DNA of 64,000 nt from contig JAFKKH010000021.1 of NCBI GenBank assembly GCA_017305665.1, forward strand, positions 1-64,000, written 5' to 3'. Of this stretch, positions 57,458-64,000 are shown one piece after another. The notes under the pieces are model-generated. The model was given only the letters and a program-made list of their open reading frames with translations. It ran no database searches and had not been told where the DNA came from. The position numbers and the translations under genes were made by a program. Positions within the stretch are counted from its first letter, which is position 1; each line of letters opens with the position of its first letter. The stretch comes from Hyphomicrobiales bacterium (lineage in GTDB: Bacteria; Pseudomonadota; Alphaproteobacteria; Rhizobiales; Xanthobacteraceae).

Positions 57458-58858
57458 TCAAGTCTTTCCGGTGACCGCTGACGCCGGCGTGATGCCGGCG
57501 GCGCGAACCGGCTCGTCGCCGCTCGGTCCCTGCTCGCCGGGATGCGGTGGCGCAGCCATCAGCCGCAGCAGATAGGTAATGCCTGCGGCATAGACGATGA
57601 AATAGACGATCGCGAACGCGATGAGCGACGAAGCGACCGCCGGTGGTGCGAGGGGCGAGGCGGAATCCACCGTCCGCAACAGGCCATAGACGGTGTAGGG
57701 CTGTCGTCCGACTTCGGTGGTGAACCAGCCGGCGAGCACGGCGACGAATCCAGCAGGCCCCATCGCGATGGCAAAAATGTGCAGCAGGCGGGAATCATAG
57801 AGAGTGCCGCGCCAGCGCATCCAGAGGCTGAGCAGGCCGAGCGCGACCATCAGCAGTCCCATGCCGACCATGATGCGGAACGACCAGAATACGACCGGCA
57901 CCGGTGGCCAGTTTTCGCGCGGCACCGTATCGAGTCCGGTCATCGGCGCATCCAGCGAATGTTTCAGAATCAGCGATCCGGCTTTCGGGACTTCGATCGC
58001 GTAGTTGACCTTGCCTTCGCTCTGGCTCGGAAGGCCGAACAGGATCAGCGGCGCGCCATCCTTGTGGCTCTGGAAGTGACCTTCCATCGCCATGATCTTC
58101 ACCGGCTGATGCTCCAGCGTGTTGAGGCCATGCTGATCCCCGGCGATGATCTGGATCGGGGCGACGATCGCGGCCATCCACATCGCCATCGAGAACATCA
58201 CGCGCGCTCCCGCGAGATGGGAATCGCGCAGCAGATGGAAGGCGCCGACCGCGCCGACCACCAGCGACGTGGTGAGATAGGCTGCCAGCACCATGTGCAC
58301 GAGGCGGTAAGGGAACGAGGGATTGAAGATCACATGCAGCCAGCTCGCGACGACGAACTGCCCGTCGGCGTTGACGGCATATCCGGCCGGCGTCTGCATC
58401 CAGGAATTCGCCGAGAGAATCCAGAATGCGGAAATCAATGTGCCGATCGCGACCATCAGCGTCGCGAGGAAGTGCAGTCTCGGCCCGACGCGCTTCAGGC
58501 CGAACAGCATGACGCCGAGGAATCCCGCTTCGAGGAAGAATGCGGTCAGCACCTCATAGGCCATCAGCGGGCCGATCACCGGGCCGACCTTGTCGGAAAA
58601 TGCCGACCAGTTGGTGCCGAACTGGTAGGACATCACGATGCCGGACACCACGCCCATGCCGAACGCGATGGCGAAGATCTTCAGCCAGTAATTGAAAAGG
58701 TTGATGAAGACGTCGCGGCCGGTCCACAGCCAGAGGCCCTCGAGAACCGCCAGATAGCTCGCAAGTCCGATCGAGAAAGCCGGGAACACGATGTGGAACG
58801 ACATCGTGAAAGCGAACTGCGCCCGGGCCAGAAAGACCGCATCCCAACCTTCGAACAT
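57458..58858 (-). CDS. cydA: Cytochrome bd-type ubiquinol oxidase subunit I, cyanide-insensitive type
   Basis: A 466-residue haem-binding subunit. Haem b595 His22 lies in FTMSFHIVFPAFSIGLA, the b558 His and Met are in SWLHVIFNPSFPYRLVHM and nearby, and TTEVGRQPYTVYGLLRT carries the GRQP motif. The periplasmic Q-loop is short, the mark of CioA rather than E. coli CydA. The ATG at 58858 is preferred because AAGGG lies at proper spacing; ATG 58867 is the alternative. It heads cydA-cydB-DUF2474 and likely serves at high oxygen or under respiratory inhibitors such as sulfide. Confidence 0.93.
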   Translation of the reverse strand: MFEGWDAVFLARAQFAFTMSFHIVFPAFSIGLASYLAVLEGLWLWTGRDVFINLFNYWLKIFAIAFGMGVVSGIVMSYQFGTNWSAFSDKVGPVIGPLMAYEVLTAFFLEAGFLGVMLFGLKRVGPRLHFLATLMVAIGTLISAFWILSANSWMQTPAGYAVNADGQFVVASWLHVIFNPSFPYRLVHMVLAAYLTTSLVVGAVGAFHLLRDSHLAGARVMFSMAMWMAAIVAPIQIIAGDQHGLNTLEHQPVKIMAMEGHFQSHKDGAPLILFGLPSQSEGKVNYAIEVPKAGSLILKHSLDAPMTGLDTVPRENWPPVPVVFWSFRIMVGMGLLMVALGLLSLWMRWRGTLYDSRLLHIFAIAMGPAGFVAVLAGWFTTEVGRQPYTVYGLLRTVDSASPLAPPAVASSLIAFAIVYFIVYAAGITYLLRLMAAPPHPGEQGPSGDEPVRAAGITPASAVTGKT

Positions 58859-59000
58859 CGGTATCATCCCTTGCGGTTGGCTTCAGTCTCGACGCTATCA
58901 CGTTGCGCCCTTGACCGTCATTGCTCCTAAGCAAAGATGACCATGGCCGGAAAGGTTGGGATCGGCGTGATCGGATCGCGGCGTCGTGATCGCGACACGC

Positions 59001-59035
59001 AAAACGGCCCGGAAGGGGGCATCCCGTCCGGGCCG
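59001..59035 (-). terminator. Intrinsic terminator of the ECF sigma gene
   Basis: CGGCCCGGA (59027-59035 on the minus strand read) pairs with TCCGGGCCG (59005-59013), with a 13-base loop, and is followed on the minus strand by TTTT (59004-59001). It is 34 bases after the sigma factor stop. It looks like a standard Rho-independent signal. Confidence 0.75.
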
Positions 59036-59068
59036 CTGGAGGTTTGAGTTGGAAAGTCGGGCTGGCTG

Positions 59069-59680
59069 TCAGGCCGCGAGCGTTGCGACGCCCGCGCCTT
59101 TCAGCAGTTCGGCGAGCTGCTTGCGGGCATAGAACATGCGGGTCTTCACCGTGCTCTGCGGAATGCCGATGATTTCGCCGGCCTCCTCGACCGATTTCTC
59201 GTGGTAGTAGACGAGGTGGATGATCTCGCGGTGCGCCGGCGACAGCTTGTCGATGCAGGCGCGCAGGATGGCGCTGACGTTGCTGCGATCGAGCGACGTT
59301 TCCGGCGTATCGGCATCGTCGGCGATTTCGCGGACGTTCTCCTGATCGATATCCTCGTGACGGCGCTGGCGCAGCGCGGTCAGCGCCTTGAAGCGCGCGA
59401 TGGAGAGCAGCCAGGTCGACACCTGCGAGCGGCCTTCGAATTGGCCGGCGGTGCGCCAGACGTCGAGGAACACCTGGCTGACGATGTCTTCCGCGGCGGA
59501 TGCATCGCGCAGGCTGCGCAGCACGAAACGATAGACGCGGACATTATGGCGCGCGTAGAGCGTATGCATCGCCGTGCGGTCGCCGTCGGCAATCCGTTCA
59601 AGCAGCATCTCGTCCGAAGTCGCCTGCGCGGCGATGATACCTTGGCGGGCGGCTGCGTTGATCGCAATGACGTTTTGCAT
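59069..59680 (-). CDS. ECF-type RNA polymerase sigma factor
   Basis: A 203-residue sigma-70 family factor. Region 2 is ADGDRTAMHTLYARHNVRVYRFVLRSL and AEDIVSQVFLDVWRTAGQFEGRSQVSTWLLSIARFKAL in consecutive blocks; region 4 is LSPAHREIIHLVYYHEKSVEEAGEIIGIPQSTVKTRMFYARKQL in blocks. The start at 59680 (MQNVIAINAAARQG) has ACGGGAGCC upstream. No anti-sigma gene lies adjacent. Its own promoter probably sits at 59796-59821 and a palindrome follows. Target genes unknown. Confidence 0.9.
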   Translation of the reverse strand: MQNVIAINAAARQGIIAAQATSDEMLLERIADGDRTAMHTLYARHNVRVYRFVLRSLRDASAAEDIVSQVFLDVWRTAGQFEGRSQVSTWLLSIARFKALTALRQRRHEDIDQENVREIADDADTPETSLDRSNVSAILRACIDKLSPAHREIIHLVYYHEKSVEEAGEIIGIPQSTVKTRMFYARKQLAELLKGAGVATLAA

Positions 59681-59772
59681 GACTGGCTCCCGTTTTTCGT
59701 TGGGCAGATTGTTAGCCAGCGACCGTTTCAGGAGGTCTGCACGAAAAGCGGAAAATGGTTTCATGGCGGGGA

Positions 59773-59808
59773 GAATTGTTTCGTCGCGAGGCGCCCACGA
59801 AACAATTC
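59773..59808. promoter_or_regulatory. Perfect 12-12-12 inverted repeat upstream of the ECF sigma gene
   Basis: GAATTGTTTCGT (59773-59784) and ACGAAACAATTC (59797-59808) are exact reverse complements separated by 12 bases. The centre lies about 110 bases before the sigma factor start. The arms are spaced as for a dimeric regulator and could also form an RNA stem in the leader. No regulator was identified. Confidence 0.65.
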
Positions 59809-59821
59809 GGGGTAAAATTCC
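59796..59821 (-). promoter_or_regulatory. Candidate ECF-type promoter for the sigma gene
   Basis: On the minus strand GGAAT (59821-59817), 17 bases, then CGTG (59799-59796) resembles the alphaproteobacterial ECF consensus GGAAC-N17-CGTT with two mismatches. The -10 part lies inside the inverted repeat. It would allow autoregulation or control by another ECF factor. Weak match; not proven. Confidence 0.35.
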
Positions 59822-59941
59822 AATGATTTGAATGGGACGGGGCTCTGACCGGGCGAGTCCGGCTTTGAACCGTTCCAGGCTTATTCAGCGGGAACCAAAT
59901 AAAGCGCGGCGGATCGCCGGCCTTTGCCGGGGCGTGGTGAT

Positions 59942-60682
59942 TCAGGCCTTGTCGCCGGACGGCGAAAACAGGTAGCCGCCGCCGCGGATGGTGCGGATCA
60001 CCGCCGGTTTTGTGGGATCAGGCTCGATCTTGCGGCGGATACGCATGATCCGCAGGTCGACCGCGCGGTCGAAGGCTTCGGCGTCACGGGCATTGGCCAG
60101 CTCCAGCAGCCGCTCGCGCGACAGAACCCGCTTCGGGTTGGCGGCGAACACTTTCAGCAGGCTGAATTCCGACGCCGTGAGGGGGTGCTCGTTGCCTTCG
60201 TCGTCGCGCAGCGCTTGGGCGTCGAGATCGAGCCACTTGGTGCCGAAGCGGACGAGTTGCTCGGTCGCCTTTTTGGCCGCAGTGGCATCGGTGCCGGCTG
60301 CTGGAGCCTTCGGCGCGCTTCGCCGCAGCACCGAGCGGATGCGCGCCATCAGTTCGCGCAGCTCGCAGGGCTTTGCGACGTAATCGTCGGCGCCAAGTTC
60401 GAGGCCGACCACGCGATCGATCGGGCTCGCTGTCGCCGTCAGCATGATGACGGGCACGTTCATCCGGCTCTTGAGGTCGCGGATGATCGAAAGGCCGTCT
60501 TCTTCCGGCATGTTCAGGTCGAGCACGACGAGATCGGGTGTCGCGCTGTCGGTCGCTTCGCGCAGGCTCTTGCCGCCGTCGCACAGCGTGATGGTGAAGC
60601 CGTGCATCTTGAGATAGTCGCCGACCATCTCGCGGGCGGGCGCCTCGTCATCGACAATGAAGATATGCGGACTCTGGCTCAT
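59942..60682 (-). CDS. OmpR-family response regulator
   Basis: A 246-residue two-domain regulator. The receiver (residues 5-120) has VDDEAP, phospho-acceptor Asp55 in VVLDLNMPEEDG and Lys104 in YVAKPCEL. The linker (about 122-145) is Ala/Lys-rich. The winged helix (about 150-242) has HPLTASEFSLLKVFAANPKRVLSRERLLELA and RTIRGGGYLFSP. The ATG at 60682 lies 1 base after the stop of the hybrid kinase, so the pair is cotranscribed. Target unknown. Confidence 0.93.
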   Translation of the reverse strand: MSQSPHIFIVDDEAPAREMVGDYLKMHGFTITLCDGGKSLREATDSATPDLVVLDLNMPEEDGLSIIRDLKSRMNVPVIMLTATASPIDRVVGLELGADDYVAKPCELRELMARIRSVLRRSAPKAPAAGTDATAAKKATEQLVRFGTKWLDLDAQALRDDEGNEHPLTASEFSLLKVFAANPKRVLSRERLLELANARDAEAFDRAVDLRIMRIRRKIEPDPTKPAVIRTIRGGGYLFSPSGDKA

Positions 60683-60683
60683 G

Positions 60684-62426
60684 TCAGACCGTCGCGGGCA
60701 GGATGATGGTGAAGGTCGACCCTTGTCCAGGCCCGAGGCTGTCGGCATTGATCTGGCCGTCGTGCATGTCGACGATCCGCTTGACGATCGACAAGCCGAG
60801 GCCGGTGGAACTCTCGCCGGCGGTCGGCTTGGCGGACAGCCGCTGGAAGCGGCCGAACAGTCGCCCAAGATCCTCAGGCGACAGGCCCGCGCCCTCGTCG
60901 GTCACGCGGATGATGGTGTTGTCGGCGTCGTGATTGACCAGCAGCGTGATCTTCCCGCCGATCGGGCTGTATTTGATGGCGTTGCTGACAAGGTTATCGA
61001 TCGCTTCGCGCATTCGGTCGGAATCGCACATGGTGATGTGTCCGGCCGGGGCCGACACGGTCAGGTTCTGCTGCTTGTTGACGGCGGATGGCTGATTGGC
61101 TTCCGCGACTTCGGCCACCAGCGCGGCGATGTCGACCGGCTCGCGGCGGATCGTGATATCGAAGGCATCGGCCATGGCGTCGGAAATCAGGTGATCGACC
61201 ATCGTGGTCAGGCGCCTGGTGGCGTCGCGAATATGATCGACCTGCGAGGTGACGGTCTCCTTGGGTGATCCGGCACCGATCAGCTCGATCAGCATCTCGG
61301 TGCGGCCGAGGATGACGCCGAGCGGATTCTTCAGATCGTGCGCCACGGTGCCGAGGATTTCGTTCTTGAATCCGTTGGCACGCTGCAGCCGCAGCCATTG
61401 CGCCGAAAGCCTGCGATTGGCCTGCATCAGCGCGCGGGTGCGCTGCGCGACGCGGTCTTCCAACTGGGTGTTGGCGTCCTGCAGTTGCTGGTAGAGGATC
61501 ACGTTGTCGAATGCGATCGACAGCCGGCTACCGAAAATCTCGACCAGCGACCGGTCGGTGTCCGACAGGTCGCGCTCGGCCTGCAGCAGAACCACCACCT
61601 CGCGGCCGCTGCCGGTGCGGATATAAAGCACCGACCGGTGATCGACGAATTCGTGATGGCGTCGCTTGAACGCGGCTTCGACCATCTGCCGCAAATCGGG
61701 ATCGAGCGCGGTCTCGCCAGTCTGCCCGATGAAGCGGCTGTAGCAGCCGGAGCCGGCGAGCACCGAGAAGTCGTCGCCCTTGAGGCCGCCATCGCGCAGC
61801 ACCAGAATGCCGGCGCAGTCGACGTTCAACAGCGAGGCGATCTGCGTCAGCACGCCCTCGGCGAGACGCTGCATCGATTTGAAGTCGTAGAGCGTCGAGG
61901 CGGCATCAATGATGATCTCGAGGCCGCGGCGGGTCTGCACCATGCGCTCGAGCTGCTGGTAGCTGCGCAGCGCCGCGGTCAGCGAGGTGAACAGCTTGTC
62001 GGCGGTCAGCTCGGTCTTGGCTTTATAATCGTTGATGTCGTAGTCGACGATGACGCGTCGCTCCGGCGCCTGGCCGGGCTGGCCGGTGCGCAGGATGATA
62101 CGGACCGTTTCGTTCTTCAGTTCGTTGCGGATGTATTCGACGAGATCGAGGCCCGCGGAGTCGGTCTCCATGATGACGTCGAGCAGCACTGCGGCGATGT
62201 CCGGATGCGCGCGCATCAGTTCCTGGCCCTCGGCGGCGGAATACGCCGACAGGATGTCCAGGGTCTGGCCGTTGAGGCTGTAATCGCTGAGCGCGAAGCG
62301 CGTGCCCTCGTGCACGGCCTGATCGTCGTCGATCACGGCGACCTTCCATTTGCGTGCCGGCGAGGCTTCCGGCAACTCGGTGCCGGAATCGTCGATCAGG
62401 TGGAGGACATCGTCCTGGTCGGCCAT
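60684..62426 (-). CDS. Hybrid sensor kinase with N-terminal receiver (REC-DUF3369-HisKA-HATPase)
   Basis: A 580-residue cytoplasmic protein without transmembrane helices. An N-terminal receiver (residues 27-150) has AVIDDDQAV and Asp83 in LLDVIMETDS. A DUF3369/GAF-like domain (about 165-330) carries HHEFVDHRSVLYIRTGSGREVVVLLQAE, a probable signal-binding part. A coiled region leads to the HisKA box TVAHDLKNPLGVILG and an HATPase with DNLVSNAIKYSPIGGKI and GLGLSIVKRIVDMH. It overlaps the upstream kinase by 31 bases and abuts the response regulator. Confidence 0.9.
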   Translation of the reverse strand: MADQDDVLHLIDDSGTELPEASPARKWKVAVIDDDQAVHEGTRFALSDYSLNGQTLDILSAYSAAEGQELMRAHPDIAAVLLDVIMETDSAGLDLVEYIRNELKNETVRIILRTGQPGQAPERRVIVDYDINDYKAKTELTADKLFTSLTAALRSYQQLERMVQTRRGLEIIIDAASTLYDFKSMQRLAEGVLTQIASLLNVDCAGILVLRDGGLKGDDFSVLAGSGCYSRFIGQTGETALDPDLRQMVEAAFKRRHHEFVDHRSVLYIRTGSGREVVVLLQAERDLSDTDRSLVEIFGSRLSIAFDNVILYQQLQDANTQLEDRVAQRTRALMQANRRLSAQWLRLQRANGFKNEILGTVAHDLKNPLGVILGRTEMLIELIGAGSPKETVTSQVDHIRDATRRLTTMVDHLISDAMADAFDITIRREPVDIAALVAEVAEANQPSAVNKQQNLTVSAPAGHITMCDSDRMREAIDNLVSNAIKYSPIGGKITLLVNHDADNTIIRVTDEGAGLSPEDLGRLFGRFQRLSAKPTAGESSTGLGLSIVKRIVDMHDGQINADSLGPGQGSTFTIILPATV

Positions 62427-64000
62427 TGGGTGGTCCTGTTATCTGTTTCACCGCCGTTGGCGCCACCGGCGGCGGCTCGCGGCATGATAATGCGAAAAGT
62501 CGTGCCTTGTCCCAGCCGTGACTCGAGCATCATGTGTCCGCCGAGCTGCTGGGTGACGAGATTGTAGACGATATGAAGCCCGAGACCGGTGCCACCCTCG
62601 TTGCGGCGTGTGGTAAAGAAAGGGTCGAAGGCCTGCCGCTGGACATCAGGCGTCATGCCGGCGCCATTGTCGGCAAAAATGATCTCGATGTCATCATTGG
62701 CGCGTAGTTTCGCCGCGATGGTAATCGTGCCGGATTGGCCGTCGGGAAACGCGTGGTTGGCCGCGTTGAGGAAAAGATTCGTCAGAATCTGCCCGTAGGA
62801 GCCGGGATAGCCGTCGATGATCAGGCCTTCGGGCACGTCGACGGAAATGCTGATCGGCGACCGCTTGAGCACCGGGCGCAAACTCGCGACGATCTGGTCG
62901 GTGGATTCGCCGAGGTTGAACTGGCGACGTTCGGCGTGAGAACGGTCCACCGCCACCTGTTTGAAGGACTGGATCAATTCGCCCGCGCGATACAGGTTCG
63001 ACACCAATTGCTGGGCCGCGTCGCGGCAGGTCTGCACGAACTGCTCGAGTTGCGACCGCTTCAATGGCGTCGCCGAGCGCAACTCGGCATCGAACATGTC
63101 GGCGCGGCGCGCCAGGCTCGACGCCACCGTCAGGCTGATGCCGATCGGATTGTTGACCTCGTGCGCGACGCCGGCGACCAGGCCGCCAAGCGCGGCGAGC
63201 CGCTCGGCGTCGATCAGGTTTCGCTGCGCCGTGTTCAATTCCACCAGCGCGCTTTCGGCTCTCTCTTTTGAGGCCCGCAATTCGTCCTCGGCATCGCGCT
63301 TGGCGATGGCATTCTTGCGGAAAACCTCCACGGCCCGTGCCATCGCGCCGATCTCGTCCCGCGCGTCGGTGCCGGCGACCTGGCGGTCGTAGTCGCCGGT
63401 CATGATCGCGCGCATGGAGGTCATGATCTGCCGCAGCGGCAGGCGGATGCTGAGCGCGATGATCACGCCGGCGACGATGATGATCGTGAGGAAGATCGCG
63501 GCGATCGACAGCATCTTGCGGGAAATGTCCGCCAGCGTGTGGTCGAAGGTCATTTGCGCGCTCTGCTCGCGCTTTCGCATCTTGATCGACAGGCCGTCGA
63601 TCGCGGCGATGGTCTCCGCCTGGCTGGCGTCGATCGAGTTGCGCAGCAGGTCGGTGCGTTTGGCGAGCAGTTCGGACAGGTTTCCGACGCCATCACGCAG
63701 CGCCGAGGTTCGTGTCTTGAGCTTCTGCAGCGCGTCGCGCTGCAGGTCGTTGTCCGAGAACCCGATCATCACCGGAATGGTTCGCTCGATCGCGTCGGTG
63801 TTCTTGCGGACCTCGTCGGCGCTGGTCGAGGCCGGTGCGAGATAATAGGCGTTGGCCGCCACCAGCATCGCGGTGAAGGCATCGCGGGATTTTCCGAGCG
63901 CCGGCCAGATTCGGGCCTCGCGATGGCCGGTCGCGCCCTCGATGATCGAGTACAGGCCGGCCATGTCCTTGGCCGGCGCGAGGATCTGGTCCTCGTAGGT
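62396..64000 (-). CDS. Membrane sensor histidine kinase with HAMP domain (partial, cut by right edge)
   Basis: 534 residues are visible; the N-terminus lies beyond the right edge. A periplasmic four-helix-like sensor precedes a transmembrane helix (IAAIFLTIIIVAGVIIALSI) and a HAMP domain (IRLPLRQIMTSMRAIMTGDYDRQVA). A coiled coil leads to the His box in GLVAGVAHEVNNPIGISLT, then HATPase blocks NLFLNAANHAFPDGQSGTITIAA, DNGAGMTPDVQRQAFDPFFTTRRNEGGTGLGLHIV. It overlaps the hybrid kinase gene by 31 bases, so the three genes form one phosphorelay operon. The signal is unknown. Confidence 0.9.
   Translation of the reverse strand, partial: TYEDQILAPAKDMAGLYSIIEGATGHREARIWPALGKSRDAFTAMLVAANAYYLAPASTSADEVRKNTDAIERTIPVMIGFSDNDLQRDALQKLKTRTSALRDGVGNLSELLAKRTDLLRNSIDASQAETIAAIDGLSIKMRKREQSAQMTFDHTLADISRKMLSIAAIFLTIIIVAGVIIALSIRLPLRQIMTSMRAIMTGDYDRQVAGTDARDEIGAMARAVEVFRKNAIAKRDAEDELRASKERAESALVELNTAQRNLIDAERLAALGGLVAGVAHEVNNPIGISLTVASSLARRADMFDAELRSATPLKRSQLEQFVQTCRDAAQQLVSNLYRAGELIQSFKQVAVDRSHAERRQFNLGESTDQIVASLRPVLKRSPISISVDVPEGLIIDGYPGSYGQILTNLFLNAANHAFPDGQSGTITIAAKLRANDDIEIIFADNGAGMTPDVQRQAFDPFFTTRRNEGGTGLGLHIVYNLVTQQLGGHMMLESRLGQGTTFRIIMPRAAAGGANGGETDNRTTQWPTRTMSST

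Noticed and set aside
59990-60706. Possible terminator GCCGGCAAAGGCCGGCG after the response regulator gene
   Set aside because: A small stem is present around 59916-59931, but no T-run follows at the proper distance, so it was not listed.
1-64000. CRISPR arrays, tRNA genes, transposase genes, prophage genes
   Set aside because: None was seen by eye: no regularly spaced identical repeats, no cloverleaf arms with conserved GTTCRANNC, and no integrase or transposase motifs in any plausible frame.

Overview
The window is GC-rich, densely packed chromosomal DNA from an alphaproteobacterium. Gene content points to the Bradyrhizobium/Rhodopseudomonas/Afipia group: alpha-type aerobic cobalamin genes (cobNOPQW with bluB), a sox cluster with soxR, a cyanide-insensitive bd oxidase, and dispersed palindromes of the 'GTCATTCCGGG' and 'GTCATCCTGAGG' kinds. 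No tRNA, rRNA, CRISPR array, transposase or phage gene was seen. The assignment to a group is inference from gene content only.

Layout. 1-2.7 kb is a small accessory patch: an ArsR regulator cut by the left edge, a decayed fragment of an M20 carbamoylase, and a sugar-related pair (methyltransferase plus GH99/WbsX-like secreted protein). 3.2-14.7 kb holds amide and amino-acid catabolism with transport: an M20 carbamoylase, a periplasmic amino-acid binding protein, an Att-like ABC/FtsX/AttH operon, two MFS carriers and an N-acyl-D-amino-acid deacylase.

14.8-32.8 kb is a vitamin B12 region with two cobalamin riboswitches. One precedes btuB-btuC-btuD. The other heads a minus-strand run DUF1636-cobP-cobW-cobN-cobO-cobQ. 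Around them lie bluB (lower ligand synthesis), cobC, btuF, cobD, cobT and cobS. Together these genes import corrinoids, insert cobalt, adenosylate, amidate, attach the aminopropanol arm and build the nucleotide loop. The earlier ring-building genes are not here.

32.9-45.8 kb covers sulfur chemistry: a persulfide dioxygenase-rhodanese fusion, a GlcG/HbpS-like protein, two exported DsrE-like proteins, then soxB, soxK, soxA, soxZ, soxY, soxX, soxD and soxC on the minus strand. The divergent soxR and a soxH-like hydrolase lie across a regulatory intergenic region. SoxA and SoxD each carry one haem motif.

45.8-56.2 kb is general metabolism: two MFS carriers, a nitronate monooxygenase-like protein, an NTF2-like gene with two compensating frameshifts, a VOC protein, a carboxymuconolactone decarboxylase-family protein, two acyl-CoA dehydrogenases that look like a heteromeric pair, a polar amino-acid binding protein and an L,D-transpeptidase. 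56.3-64 kb holds cydAB with a 43-residue DUF2474 subunit, an ECF sigma factor with a notable upstream palindrome, and a response regulator with two sensor kinases, the last cut by the right edge.

The points most worth a second look are the exported DsrE pair in the sox cluster, the DUF1636 ferredoxin-like gene leading the B12 operon, the carbamoylase relic, the double-frameshift gene, and the 12-12-12 palindrome upstream of the sigma factor.
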